Below the pieces are notes generated by a model. It saw only the letters and a list, made by a program, of their open reading frames with translations, searched no databases and was not told the DNA's origin. This document shows positions 18,497 to 28,026 of a stretch of DNA of 64,000 nucleotides, piece by piece; position 1 is the stretch's first letter; each line of letters begins with the position of its first letter. This DNA comes from Chryseobacterium gleum (GTDB lineage: Bacteria > Bacteroidota > Bacteroidia > Flavobacteriales > Weeksellaceae): NCBI RefSeq assembly GCF_900636535.1, contig NZ_LR134289.1:930001-994000 (forward strand), read 5' to 3'. A program made the translations under genes and the position numbers.

Positions 18497-19446
18497 TATA
18501 TCACTTCATCAATATTATAATTCTTATGCTCACGGTTGGTTCTGATAATCATTTCTCCTAAGAATCCTGCGATAAAGAGAAGTGTTCCCATGATCATCAT
18601 TGTTAAGGCAATATAGAACCATGGATTATTGGTGATTAAATGTCCATAAATTCCTCTGGCGACATCAATCAGTTTAGAAATTCCCAGCCAAAGTGCAGAG
18701 AGGAAACCGACAATAAACATTAAAGTTCCTACTGCTCCGAAGAAATGCATTGGTCTTCCCCCGAAACGGCTTACAAACCAAAGGGTTATCAAATCCAGAA
18801 ATCCTCTGATAAATCTTTCCGTTCCGAATTTCGAAGTTCCGTAAGGTCTTGCCTGATGCTTCACTTCTTTTTCAGTAATTCTTCTGAAACCCGCATTGGC
18901 AGCCAATACCGGAATATAGCGGTGCATATCCCCATATACATCAACAGATTTTACAACCTGTCTTTTATAGGCTTTCAGACCGCAATTGAAATCGTGAAGA
19001 TAAACTCCTGATACTTTTCTTGCTGCAGCATTGAATAGTTTTGAAGGAATATTTTTTGTCATTACATTGTCAAAACGCTTCTTTTTCCAGCCGGAAACGA
19101 TATCATAATTATCATTGATCACCATATTATACAGTTCCGGAATTTCTTCAGGGAAATCCTGTAAATCGGCATCCATGGTAATCACTACCTCACCGTTTGT
19201 TCTTTCAAAGGCAGCATGAAGCGCCTGGGATTTTCCATAATTTCTGGAAAATTTAATTGCGTGGATCTGAGGATGCTGTACTTTCATATTCTCAATAATA
19301 CTCCACGACAAATCCGTACTTCCATCGTCTACAAACCAGATTTCATAAGATAAATTACTGGTTGTGCATACTTTATCGATTCTTGAAAAAAGCTCTTCCA
19401 GAGAGTCTTCTTCGTTCAGTAACGGAATAACTATAGATAAATTCAT
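18496..19446 (-). CDS. Membrane-anchored GT2 glycosyltransferase (dolichol-phosphate-mannose-synthase type)
   Basis: 316 residues. N-terminal GT-A domain: LSIVIPLLNEEDSLEELF, the WFVDDGSTD donor motif, KFSRNYGKSQALHAAF, and MDADLQDFPEEIPEL with the DAD metal motif. Two hydrophobic segments in the C-terminal third (around 230-255 and 270-295) anchor it in the inner membrane. This layout matches bactoprenol-phosphate glucosyltransferase/ArnC-type enzymes that load a sugar onto undecaprenyl phosphate. The exact sugar is unknown. Operon with the DUF4199 and small membrane-protein genes. Confidence 0.9.
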   Translation of the reverse strand: MNLSIVIPLLNEEDSLEELFSRIDKVCTTSNLSYEIWFVDDGSTDLSWSIIENMKVQHPQIHAIKFSRNYGKSQALHAAFERTNGEVVITMDADLQDFPEEIPELYNMVINDNYDIVSGWKKKRFDNVMTKNIPSKLFNAAARKVSGVYLHDFNCGLKAYKRQVVKSVDVYGDMHRYIPVLAANAGFRRITEKEVKHQARPYGTSKFGTERFIRGFLDLITLWFVSRFGGRPMHFFGAVGTLMFIVGFLSALWLGISKLIDVARGIYGHLITNNPWFYIALTMMIMGTLLFIAGFLGEMIIRTNREHKNYNIDEVI

Positions 19447-19462
19447 TTAATTTTAATAAAAA

Positions 19463-20065
19463 TTAGGCTTGATTTGTTTCTTCGGGCTGATGTATTGTTC
19501 TTGTTCTGAAAAACGCTCCGAAAAACACCGACAAAACTACGTAAAATATAAGAATTGCTGCAAAATATCCTGAAAAATGACTCGCAGTAAGCATATCTTT
19601 TCCTTTAACTGCTTCAGGAGTGAAGCTTTGTAATCTTTCCTTGTATTTCTGATCCAGCTCATCAATATCCTTCTGGTGCTTCAGAATTTTTCTTGCAGAG
19701 GTATATTCTGTATCCAGTTCTGATTTTTGTCTTTGAACATATTGATAGTTCAGAAGGCTTTTGGCAGCAGGATCTACAAAGTTTAAAAAAGCATAAATGC
19801 TGAAGATGGAAAGAATTCCTCCGATAAACATTGGTACGAATGCTCTTTTGAAAGCTTCTTTGAATTTTACTACTCTATGCTTGTTCCAGTAAGATTTTAC
19901 AGACCAGAAAGCCGCTCCTGCATACAGAACAGGCAAAAGAAAAGCGTTGGCTTTCAAAGAGATATCAAAATAATTGATTCCTGAGAAAAAAGTATATACT
20001 ACAAAGAAAACAATCATTGTAGCGATAAAAAGTATAATTCCTAGTGTTGATGGACTTTTCGTCAT
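19463..20065 (-). CDS. DUF4199 domain membrane protein
   Basis: 200 residues. Three N-terminal hydrophobic segments (about 8-30, 38-55 and 75-95), a charged helical stretch rich in Lys/Glu/Gln (QRQKSELDTEYTSARKILKHQKDIDELDQKYKERLQ) and a final membrane segment: the usual DUF4199 arrangement in Bacteroidota. Function unknown. It lies 16 bp upstream of the GT2 gene, and in this phylum the two genes are often neighbours. Confidence 0.83.
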   Translation of the reverse strand: MTKSPSTLGIILFIATMIVFFVVYTFFSGINYFDISLKANAFLLPVLYAGAAFWSVKSYWNKHRVVKFKEAFKRAFVPMFIGGILSIFSIYAFLNFVDPAAKSLLNYQYVQRQKSELDTEYTSARKILKHQKDIDELDQKYKERLQSFTPEAVKGKDMLTASHFSGYFAAILIFYVVLSVFFGAFFRTRTIHQPEETNQA

Positions 20066-20162
20066 ATTTAAATTTTTAGAAAAAGTTGAAAAATTTTCCC
20101 TCTAAATGTCAGGCAATTAGCTTTACCACTGCATTTTTTCAACTAATTTTCTCTAATAAAGT

Positions 20163-20192
20163 TTTGAAGTTTATAAAATATTCCTACCTTTG
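20163..20192 (+). promoter_or_regulatory. Promoter of the SRP RNA gene
   Basis: TTTG at 20163-20166, 18 bp, TACCTTTG at 20185-20192. The predicted start of transcription coincides with the first base of the SRP RNA stem at 20197. Confidence 0.7.
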
Positions 20193-20196
20193 CAAC

Positions 20197-20289
20197 GGCA
20201 AGTCCTAAACAACCAGCTCCTGAGAATCCTCCAGGGTGGGAACGCAGCAAAGGTAATCGGTCGTAGCGGTGTGATTTAGGTAGCTTGCC
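20197..20289 (+). ncRNA. ffs: Signal recognition particle RNA (4.5S, small bacterial type)
   Basis: RNA scaffold of the signal recognition particle that works with Ffh. About 93 nt; ends pair (GGCAAG at the 5' end with CTTGCC at the 3' end). The conserved apical domain is present: CCTCCAGGGTGGGAACGCAG, then CAAAGGTAATCGG, with the GGAA-type tetraloop region and asymmetric loop expected for domain IV. It is followed by a run of nine T, so the closing stem plus the T-run forms the terminator. A consensus promoter is located just upstream. Confidence 0.95.
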
Positions 20290-20409
20290 ATTTTTTTTTG
20301 GTTTAAAGTAAGAAGAGAGGTAATTTGATAATTATCTTTTTTTGTTTTTAATACCTTACGCATCGTTTTCATTTTCTAATTTTCAGATTACCCCCGGTTC
20401 CGTTATTGA

Positions 20410-21096
20410 TTAAAATTCGAACGTCTCTCCTAATTTTGGTAAAACCAGTTCTACATTTTTATCTGCAAAATGCTTTAATGCACTTTCATGATTGATTTCA
20501 ATAGCAGGGAAAGTATCAAAGTGACATCCGATTACTTTTGGTGTCTTTAAAAGCTCTGCTGCTGCAAAAGACGCTTTTCTCGGGCACATTGTGTAGTGGC
20601 TTCCGATGGGAAGGATAGAAAGATCAAGGTTTCCATATAATCTTGGAAACAGCTCCATATCCGCCATTACTCCTGTATCACCGGCCAAATAGATATTCTT
20701 ACCTTCAGGCAATCTGAAGATATACCCTACAGGAACGCCTCCATAGCTTCCATCCGGGAAAGAACTTGTATGATGAGCCGGAACCATGGAAATTTTAAGA
20801 TCGTCGATTTTTGCCGATCCTCCTAAGTTCACATCATCTTTATTTTTTGCCTGCTGGAAGTAACCGCATACTTCAGGAACTCCAATGATGGTAGCTTCCG
20901 GATAATGCTGCAACACTTCCGCTACATCAGCGATATGATCGCCGTGTGCATGAGTCAGCAGAATGTAGTCGATTTTTTGAGCAGCAATGTCAAAACCTGA
21001 TTCTGCTTTTTTGTAGTTGTAAAAAGGGTCGCTCAGAATTGTTTTGTCCTTGTATGTGAACAGGAAACAATTTTGCCCTAAGAATTGTATTTTCAT
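20410..21096 (-). CDS. UPF0173 metal-dependent hydrolase (MBL fold)
   Basis: 228 residues, metallo-beta-lactamase fold hydrolase of the UPF0173 group. The metal motif HAHGDH lies at residues 49-54, with further ligands in VPAHHTSSF, LAGDTG and GCHFDT. No signal peptide, so cytosolic. Substrate unknown. It stands alone downstream of the SRBPCC-type gene with about 130 bp between them. Confidence 0.9.
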   Translation of the reverse strand: MKIQFLGQNCFLFTYKDKTILSDPFYNYKKAESGFDIAAQKIDYILLTHAHGDHIADVAEVLQHYPEATIIGVPEVCGYFQQAKNKDDVNLGGSAKIDDLKISMVPAHHTSSFPDGSYGGVPVGYIFRLPEGKNIYLAGDTGVMADMELFPRLYGNLDLSILPIGSHYTMCPRKASFAAAELLKTPKVIGCHFDTFPAIEINHESALKHFADKNVELVLPKLGETFEF

Positions 21097-21224
21097 TTTA
21101 AATTTAGTTTCAATTATTATTAAATATTATTAAACATAAATGACTCAAATAATTTCACAAACAGCACAATAAGAGCTGTGATATTCGTGAAAGCATTCGT
21201 GCCATCAGTGTTTGTTTAATTTTA

Positions 21225-21671
21225 TTATTTCGATGGGAACTTATCCTCAATCAGATTAAGTTTTATTCTATGCTCCAGATAAGCTTTACAACCGTCTAAT
21301 ACTGTTGTAAAACCTCCTGTATTGTCATTAATCACTTTCAGCAGGTCTTCACCTGTCTGGCTGAACCCATAGCTTTTAATGATAACAAGAGTTCCTTTTT
21401 CCATAATTCTGAATTCATAATCTACATTTGTCGAAGGTTCTCCCCATTCTGTTCTGATCAGCTGGTTAGGAATAATCTGATGAACGTTTACAACGTTTTT
21501 TACGCCGTACATTTCCCATTCCCAGATCACCGTTTTCCCTTCTTCTAATCTTCCGGTAGATTTTGTAAACCAGAAATTAGTGGTCACTTCCGGATTGATA
21601 AATGCTTCAAAAACATCTTCAACCGGCTTTCGGATGAGCATTTGGGCTTCAACATATGCATTAGAACTCAT
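21225..21671 (-). CDS. SRPBCC (AHSA1-type) domain protein
   Basis: 148 residues. Pattern RKPVEDVFEAFINPEVTTNFWFTKSTGRLEEGKTVIWEWEMYG at the N-terminus and TTVLDGCKAYLEHRIKLNL at the end match the Activator-of-Hsp90-homologue-1-like SRPBCC family (START-like helix-grip fold binding hydrophobic ligands). Cytosolic, role unknown. It lies 16 bp downstream of menA and is probably in the same transcript. Confidence 0.85.
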   Translation of the reverse strand: MSSNAYVEAQMLIRKPVEDVFEAFINPEVTTNFWFTKSTGRLEEGKTVIWEWEMYGVKNVVNVHQIIPNQLIRTEWGEPSTNVDYEFRIMEKGTLVIIKSYGFSQTGEDLLKVINDNTGGFTTVLDGCKAYLEHRIKLNLIEDKFPSK

Positions 21672-21687
21672 AATATACTATTTTGGA

Positions 21688-22617
21688 TTAGTGAAATAAA
21701 TTAAGTCCGGCTGCTGTAAGGATTGCCATTACAAAAGTCATGATCCCTACCTGCTTTAAATATTGATCTAATTCTTTCGGCTCTTTTACCGACAAAATCT
21801 TTCTTCTCAGTTTTGATAATGGGAATAACAGGATCATTACAATGAAGACATAGTAGTTCTGTTCCTGCATGAATCCATTTATTCCTAAAAATGTAAGAAT
21901 AAGCAACAATGGAAGCTGTAACAGTACCATTTCATAAATCATGGCATTTTTGAATCCTATTTTCAAAGCAAAGCTGTTTTTTCCTGATAATCTGTCGCTT
22001 TCAATATCTCTCATATTATTCAGGTTAAGAACCGCCATACTCATCATTCCAACAGCTGTTCCCGGCAATAGCATGTCCCAGCTGAAAGTTTTTGTAAAGA
22101 GAAAATAACTTCCGCACACAGAAACCAATCCAAAGAAGATAAACACAAAGATATCTCCCAACCCCATATATCCGTAAGGCTTTTTACCTACTGTATATCC
22201 GATGGCTGCCAGAATACTTGCTACTCCCAATCCTATGAAGATATAGAATTCATTCATATAATCCGGAATGAAAGCTACATACAGCAAAGCAATGGTTGCA
22301 ATGAATGATAATGCTGCGAAAAGAATTACTGCATTTTTCATCTGTTTTGCCGTAATTTTCCCTGAGGCTACTGCTCTTGCTTCAGCTTCATTGATTCTTT
22401 TGGCGTCGGTTCCTTTTACTCCATCACCATAATCATTGGCATAATTTGATAAAATCTGGTATAAAAGCGTTACCAAAAGGGCAAGGGCAAAAATCTTCCA
22501 GTCCCAGGTCCCGCCTTCTCCGTAAAGTCTCCATTTTGCAATGAAAGCTCCCATAATAATTCCGCTTAAAGAAAGCGGCAAAGTCCTTAGCCTTGCGGCT
22601 TTTATCCAATGTGTCAT
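21688..22617 (-). CDS. menA: 1,4-dihydroxy-2-naphthoate polyprenyltransferase
   Basis: Attaches the polyprenyl tail to dihydroxynaphthoate in menaquinone synthesis; integral inner-membrane enzyme. About 309 residues with 8-9 hydrophobic segments; the prenyl-diphosphate-binding motif NYANDYGDGVKGTDAKR and the second Asp-rich motif NNMRDIESDRLSGK are clear. I start at MTHWIKAARLRTLPLS (22617); the upstream Met at 22638 lies in a dispersed repeat. menB lies immediately upstream on the same strand. Confidence 0.94.
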   Translation of the reverse strand: MTHWIKAARLRTLPLSLSGIIMGAFIAKWRLYGEGGTWDWKIFALALLVTLLYQILSNYANDYGDGVKGTDAKRINEAEARAVASGKITAKQMKNAVILFAALSFIATIALLYVAFIPDYMNEFYIFIGLGVASILAAIGYTVGKKPYGYMGLGDIFVFIFFGLVSVCGSYFLFTKTFSWDMLLPGTAVGMMSMAVLNLNNMRDIESDRLSGKNSFALKIGFKNAMIYEMVLLQLPLLLILTFLGINGFMQEQNYYVFIVMILLFPLSKLRRKILSVKEPKELDQYLKQVGIMTFVMAILTAAGLNLFH

Positions 22618-22624
22618 AAATTTA

Positions 22625-22688
22625 TAAGTAATAAGCAATGGGTAATAAGTAATGAAAAATATTGCTCATTACTTATTACTCATCACTA
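22625..22688. repeat. TAATAAGTAATGA inverted repeat, copy 2
   Basis: AAGTAATAAGCAATGGGTAA, then TAAGTAATGA, a short spacer, and TCATTACTTATTACTCATCA: units of TAAGTAATGA in both orientations. It fills the gap between menB and menA and causes a spurious upstream MenA start. A related tract is at 7035-7068. Confidence 0.55.
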
Positions 22689-22691
22689 ATG

Positions 22692-23528
22692 TTATGATAT
22701 CCATTGATCTTCTCCGAAGTTAGGCTTTCTTTTTTCAAGGAATGCATTTCTTCCTTCTTTAGCTTCTTCTGTCATATAGGCCAGACGGGTAGCTTCTCCG
22801 GCAAACACCTGCTGCCCTACCATACCGTCATCTGTAAGGTTCATGGCAAATTTCAGCATTCTGATAGAAGTTGGAGATTTTGCCAATATTTCCTGAGCCC
22901 ATTCGTAAGCTGTATCTTCTAATTCTGCATGAGGAACTACTTTGTTCACCATTCCCATTTCGAAAGCTTCCTGAGCGGAATAATTTCTACCTAAAAAGAA
23001 AATCTCACGGGCTTTTTTCTGTCCAACCATTTTAGCAAGATAAGCGGAACCATATCCACCATCAAAACTTGTAACATCAGCATCTGTTTGTTTGAAAATA
23101 GCATGCTCTTCACTTGCCAAAGTCAGATCACATACAACATGAAGCGAGTGTCCTCCACCAACTGCCCATCCCGGAACCACTGCAATAACAACCTTTGGCA
23201 TAAAACGGATCAGACGCTGAACTTCAAGGATATTCAAACGGTGTCTTCCGTCTTCTCCTACATATCCCTGGTGTCCTCTGGCTTTCTGATCTCCTCCGCT
23301 ACAAAATGCCCATCCTCCGTCTTTAGGACTTGGTCCTTCTCCTGAAAGCAATACAACTCCTATTGAAGGATCTTCATAGGCATCATAAAAAGCATCGTAT
23401 AATTCCGAAGTTGTTTTAGGTCTGAAAGCATTACGCACCTCAGGTCTGTTGAAAGCAATTCTTGCTACTCCGTTACATTTTTTATAGGTAATATCTTCGT
23501 ATTCCTTGGCGGTTTTCCACTCGATCAT
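22692..23528 (-). CDS. menB: 1,4-dihydroxy-2-naphthoyl-CoA synthase
   Basis: Crotonase-fold enzyme that closes the second ring in menaquinone synthesis. 278 residues, normal length. Recognisable MenB segments: VARIAFNRPEVRNAFRPKTTSELYDAF, the oxyanion-hole region VVLLSGEGPSPKDGGWAFCSGGDQ, VPGWAVGGGHSLHVVCDLTLAS and TDADVTSFDGGYGSAYLAK. Forms a pair with menA immediately downstream. Confidence 0.96.
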   Translation of the reverse strand: MIEWKTAKEYEDITYKKCNGVARIAFNRPEVRNAFRPKTTSELYDAFYDAYEDPSIGVVLLSGEGPSPKDGGWAFCSGGDQKARGHQGYVGEDGRHRLNILEVQRLIRFMPKVVIAVVPGWAVGGGHSLHVVCDLTLASEEHAIFKQTDADVTSFDGGYGSAYLAKMVGQKKAREIFFLGRNYSAQEAFEMGMVNKVVPHAELEDTAYEWAQEILAKSPTSIRMLKFAMNLTDDGMVGQQVFAGEATRLAYMTEEAKEGRNAFLEKRKPNFGEDQWIS

Positions 23529-23680
23529 CTTATAAAAATTTTTCTCAAAGATACGGAATTACAGAGAATTTCTGAAGGTGAAATTTGAGGTTCATCACTA
23601 CAAAAAACAGAAATTTTGAATGTGTGAATCCGGTATGAAGAATTTTCAGCAGAAACTGTATAGAAGGGCTGGTAACAAAT

Positions 23681-23715
23681 TAAACCTAACAGGTTTTTGA
23701 AACCTGTTAGGTTTA
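23681..23715. repeat. Perfect hairpin repeat AAACCTAACAGG/CCTGTTAGGTTT
   Basis: TAAACCTAACAGGTTT, loop TTG, AAACCTGTTAGGTTTA: a perfect 16-bp stem. Palindromes with this core are a widespread intergenic element in Bacteroidota. It has no poly-T tail, so it is not a typical terminator. Confidence 0.65.
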
Positions 23716-23810
23716 TAGATTTTAATTCAAAATTATAACAGATCTAATAGCTCCTACATGAAATATAAAATCCGGATAAGAACATCAGTCAGCACTTTCT
23801 GTTTAAAATA

Positions 23811-23840
23811 AAAAACCGGAACATTTCTGTTCCGGTTTTT
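23811..23840. terminator. Terminator of the TPR gene
   Basis: AAAAACCGGAACA, loop TTTC, TGTTCCGGTTTTT: a perfect 13-bp stem beyond the stop of the minus-strand TPR gene, with poly-A/T on both sides so it can act in either direction. Confidence 0.85.
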
Positions 23841-23862
23841 ATATCTGTTGTTATCAAAATGA

Positions 23863-24897
23863 TTATTTTGCTCCAGCAGCTGAAAGTTCAGCTTCTTTAG
23901 CTTTCATTTCTTTAACTTTATCCATGTTTTTAGTGACTACATAAATTTCTTTTAGCGTAGTTACTGCATCAAGACTTTTTGGAGCAACTTTGTACCATCC
24001 TTCAGCATACGGTAAAGCTTTAGCAAATCTTTCTCTTCTTGCATCTATCAGTTTAGAAGCTTCATCCGGCTTATCCTTTCTTAAGGCATTGATATCTGCA
24101 ACTACTTTAGCATCGTCACCGATCGTAGTATAAACTAAGTTCTGATATGCATCAGAAAAGTCAGGTTTAAGCTCAACTGCTTTTTTGAAGGCTTCCAAAG
24201 CGTCATTAACTGTAGCCGGGTTTTTAGCCTGCATTACTCCAAGGTTGTACCAGTTCGTAGCATCATTAGGGTTTTTAGCTAACTGCTCTTTCAATCCTGA
24301 AACGAATTTGTCTGTATTTCCTGACTGAAGGTATGCTGTAGTCTGAGCTTCTTTAAGCTTTGCATTATTAGGGAATTTTGCCAATCCTTTTTCGATAACA
24401 GCAAGAGCTTCCGGTTTTTTTGCATTAAGAAGTAATGAAGCAAGGGTTTCATATAAATCAGGTTCGATACTTTTTGTCTGTTCTGTTTTGAAATCAGTAT
24501 AGTCTGAATTTTTCTTCATCAGCTCCCACGTCGCTTTATCAAGGTTTACAACCTGTCCTGTTTTCTTTTCTTTTGCAGTGTAAGTAGTTTCTACTCCTGT
24601 AAATCCGGAATTAACAAGATCTGTATATATTTTGATAGACTGTTCACTGTTATTGGCTAACGCGTGGCTCAATCCCGCATAATACATATATATTTTGTTG
24701 TCCTGTCCGTTAGCTTTCAATAAGTCATAAACTTCAATAAACTTAGGTGCTGCAGCTGCATAATTTTTTGCATTATATGCATCCATAGCGGCCTTATTGG
24801 TTTCCTGAAGCTGAGCGTTCAGAGCGTTGGCATCTTTTTTCTGCCCAAAAGCAAAAGCAGACGCTACGATAGCCATTCCTAAAATTAGTTTCTTCAT
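23863..24897 (-). CDS. Secreted tetratricopeptide-repeat protein
   Basis: 344 residues; signal peptide MKKLILGMAIVASAFAFGQ then mostly helical repeats. TPR-like units: AMDAYNAKNYAAAAPKFIEVYDLLKANG, LLNAKKPEALAVIEKGLAKFPNNAKLKEAQT, PNDATNWYNLGVMQAKNPATVNDALEAFKKAVELKPDFSDAYQNL. Periplasmic scaffold or assembly factor by inference; partner unknown. Located 28 bp after the gyrA stop and followed by a strong terminator, so it may be cotranscribed with gyrA. Confidence 0.85.
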   Translation of the reverse strand: MKKLILGMAIVASAFAFGQKKDANALNAQLQETNKAAMDAYNAKNYAAAAPKFIEVYDLLKANGQDNKIYMYYAGLSHALANNSEQSIKIYTDLVNSGFTGVETTYTAKEKKTGQVVNLDKATWELMKKNSDYTDFKTEQTKSIEPDLYETLASLLLNAKKPEALAVIEKGLAKFPNNAKLKEAQTTAYLQSGNTDKFVSGLKEQLAKNPNDATNWYNLGVMQAKNPATVNDALEAFKKAVELKPDFSDAYQNLVYTTIGDDAKVVADINALRKDKPDEASKLIDARRERFAKALPYAEGWYKVAPKSLDAVTTLKEIYVVTKNMDKVKEMKAKEAELSAAGAK

Positions 24898-24925
24898 AAT
24901 AACTATTTTATATTAATTGTACAAT

Positions 24926-27528
24926 TTATTCTTCAGAATCAGAATTCTCATTTTCCTCTGCTGAGTTTTCATTTTCAGCCTGAGGTGCTGTATTGTCTTC
25001 CTGGTTATCAAATAGCGATCCTACAACTCCTTCTTCTGTTTCTTCAAGTTCTTCAGAATCTTCCTCTACATCTTTATCCATTTCTACTTTTGCAATGGCT
25101 GCAATTTCGTCATTTTTCTTAAGGTTGATCAGTTTTACTCCCTGAGTATTTCTACCCATTACTCTCATCTCATCCATTCCCATTCTGATGGCAACACCGG
25201 ATTTGTTGATAATCATCAATCCATCTTCGTCTGTTACGTTTTGAATAGCAATCAGATTACCTGTTTTTTCAGTAATGTTCAGGGTAATAACTCCTTTTCC
25301 TCCTCTGTTGGTAATTCTGTAGTCTTCTACCGCAGTTCTCTTACCGTATCCTTTTTCAGATACCACAAGTACTGTTTCGTTCTCTACATCGTTCACAACA
25401 ATCATACCAATAGCTTCATCACCATCTTCAAGCAAGATTCCTCTTACCCCGATAGATCCTCTACCCACTTCTCTACTTTTTCTTCAGGGAAACGGATACA
25501 TTTACCATTTTTGGTAGCGATCATGATCTGAGAATTTCCGTTTGTCAGGTAAGCTCCTAATAGCTGGTCATTATCTCTGATCTCAATAGCATTTACCCCG
25601 TTTACTCTTGGTCTTGAATAAGCTTCTAATGATGTTTTCTTAATGGTTCCGTTTTTGGTTACCATCACAACGCTCATTTGATTTACGTATTCAGAATCCT
25701 TAAGGTTGTTGGTTCTGATGTATGCTTTGATCTTATCATCCGGTTCAATGTTGATAAGGTTTTGTACTGCTCTTCCTTTTGCCGTTTTGGAGCCTTCAGG
25801 AATTTCAAATACTCTTAACCAGTAACATCTTCCTTTTTCAGTAAAGAACAGCATATACTGGTGGTTGGTTGCAGAAACGATATATTCAAGGAAGTCAGAA
25901 TCCCTTGTTGTTGCTGCTTTATTACCCACACCTCCTCTACTTTGGATTTTATATTCTGAAAGCGAAGTTCTCTTGATGTATCCTGCGTGAGAAATAGTAA
26001 GAACTACAGATTCGTTCGGGATAATATCTTCGATAGACATTTCTCCTCCTGAGTAATCTATTTCAGTTCTTCTTTCGTCTCCGTATTTTTCTTTGATCTC
26101 AAGCAATTCTTCTTTGATGATCTGGAATCTTCTTGGCTCGTTCGCTAAGATGTCTTCCAAATTCGCGATTTCTTTCATGATCGCATCGTATTCATCACGG
26201 ATCTTATCAAGCTCCATTCCTGTAAGACGAGCTAATCTAAGATCAAGGATTGCCTGTGCCTGAATATCAGAAAGTTCAAAAGCTTCAATCAATCCTTCTT
26301 TTGCAGCCTGAGGATTCGCACTGTGACGGATAATAGAAATCGCTCTGTCTAAAGCATCCTGAGTTCCGATCACTTTCATGAATCCTTCAAGGATATGTGC
26401 TCTTTCTTTTGCTTTTTTAAGCTCAAACTGAGTTCTTCTTACGATGACCTCATGTCTGTGCTCTACAAAGTGATGAATGATATCTTTAAGGTTCAGCTGC
26501 TCCGGTCTTCCGTGTACCAATGCAATATTATTTACACTGAAAGAAGTCTGAAGTGCCGTATATTTATATAATAGGTTAAGGACAACATTCGGAATTGCAT
26601 CGTTTTTCAGTTCGTAAACAATACGAAGTCCTTTTCTGTCCGATTCGTCTCTGATTTCGTGAATACCAGGAATTTTTTCGTCCTTAACAAGCTCTGCTGT
26701 TCTGGCAATCATTTCAGCTTTGTTCACCTGATAAGGGATTTCAGTAACGATAATAGCGTTTCTGTTTCCGATTTCGTCAAAGTTAACTTTAGCTCTTAAA
26801 ACTACTCTACCTCTTCCTGTATGGAAAGCATCCCTTACTCCATCGTAACCATAAATGATACCTCCTGTAGGAAAATCCGGAGCAATGATGTGCTGCATTA
26901 ATTCATCGATCGTAATTTCTTTATTATCGATATAAGCGCAGATTGCATCTACAGATTCTGAAAGGTTGTGCGGCGCCATGTTGGTTGCCATCCCTACTGC
27001 AATACCTGAAGTACCGTTTACCAAAAGGTTCGGAATTTTTGTCGGCATCACTGTCGGCTCCTGTAAGCTGTCGTCAAAGTTATTCTGAAAATCAACCGTT
27101 TCTTTGTCCAGGTCTGAAAGAACCTCATCAGAGATTTTTTTCAGTCTTGCCTCAGTATAACGCATTGCTGCAGGAGGGTCACCATCCATAGAACCGAAGT
27201 TACCCTGCCCGTCTACCTGAGGATAACGTAAGCTCCAGTCCTGAGCCATTCTTACCATAGCATCGTATACAGAGGAATCTCCATGCGGGTGGTATTTACC
27301 CAAAACATCCCCAACAATTCTCGCAGATTTTAAATATTTTCTATTAGAAAACACCCCTAGTCCATACATACCGTAAAGTACTCTTCTGTGAACGGGTTTC
27401 AAGCCGTCTCTTACATCCGGTAGCGCTCTGGAAACGATAACCGACATCGAATAATCGATATAAGACGACTTCATTTCATCAACAATGTTGATAGGAATCA
27501 GTCTTTCTCCTTCTTTTTGCATAAACAA
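24926..27528 (-). pseudogene. gyrA: DNA gyrase subunit A, interrupted by a one-base deletion (probably an error)
   Basis: ATP-independent breakage-reunion subunit of gyrase. N-terminal part (27528-25444) has the [39 protein letters not shown] region with the catalytic Tyr of the [10 protein letters not shown] motif; the C-terminal part (25468-24926) has the beta-pinwheel GyrA box variant NRGGKGV and an acidic tail. The frames meet near 25474: EEKV should be followed by [12 protein letters not shown], and inserting one A restores it (GTA-AGA-GAA-GTG). The repaired protein is about 867 residues, normal for the phylum. Because gyrA is essential, a sequencing or assembly indel is the likely cause. 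Confidence 0.93.
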
Positions 27529-27671
27529 ATTTTATTGTAATGATATTCAGACCCTTAGCTGTAAGTCCGAAAATTATTTATTTCCAATTTTTATTAACGG
27601 GCTAATTTACGAAAAAAATGCCGATTTTTGCTGTAGAATTTATCCAAAAAATCTTAAAAATTCATAAAAAT

Positions 27672-27986
27672 ATGAGCGTATTAAGTATAACTTTCCACTG
27701 TACAAAAGACAGGCTAGAAGAATGGGAAAATTATATTGATGAAACATTGGTTTTAATGACTGAAAACCTGATGGATGTAAGCAAATATATTCTTTCTGAA
27801 GTGCACAGCGACTTTATTGAGGAAGGAAAAAATTATAATCTCCTGCTAATTTTTGATAATAACGATCTTCGTGAAGATTTTATTAAAAGTGAACTTTTGA
27901 ATATTTCCGAAAGGATTGAGAAAAAGTTCGGGCAGGAAGTGATGGTTTTTAATACTTTCCTTAATCCGAAAAAAACAAGATTATAA
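27672..27986 (+). CDS. DUF4286 family protein
   Basis: 104 residues from ATG 27672: MSVLSITFHCTKDRLEEWENYIDETL and later YNLLLIFDNNDLREDFIKSELLNISERIEKKFGQEVMVFNTFLN, the compact alpha/beta pattern of DUF4286. An upstream Met at 27618 gives an unlikely extension. Divergent from gyrA across about 140 bp. Function unknown. Confidence 0.8.
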   Translation: MSVLSITFHCTKDRLEEWENYIDETLVLMTENLMDVSKYILSEVHSDFIEEGKNYNLLLIFDNNDLREDFIKSELLNISERIEKKFGQEVMVFNTFLNPKKTRL

Positions 27987-27997
27987 TAATCATAAAA

Positions 27998-28021
27998 AAG
28001 CACTGAAAAAATTCAGTGCTT
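27998..28021. terminator. Bidirectional terminator between DUF4286 and a lipoprotein gene
   Basis: AAGCACTGAA, loop AAAA, TTCAGTGCTT with A-run before and T-run after; lies between convergent genes. Confidence 0.85.
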
Positions 28022-28026
28022 TCTTT

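Larger units (their letters stand above)
23529..23862. other. Gene-free stretch with palindrome and terminator
   Basis: No reading frame of note. It contains a perfect 16-bp-stem palindrome at 23681-23715 and an intrinsic terminator at 23811-23840 that serves the TPR gene to its right. The rest shows no structure I can identify. Confidence 0.6.
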
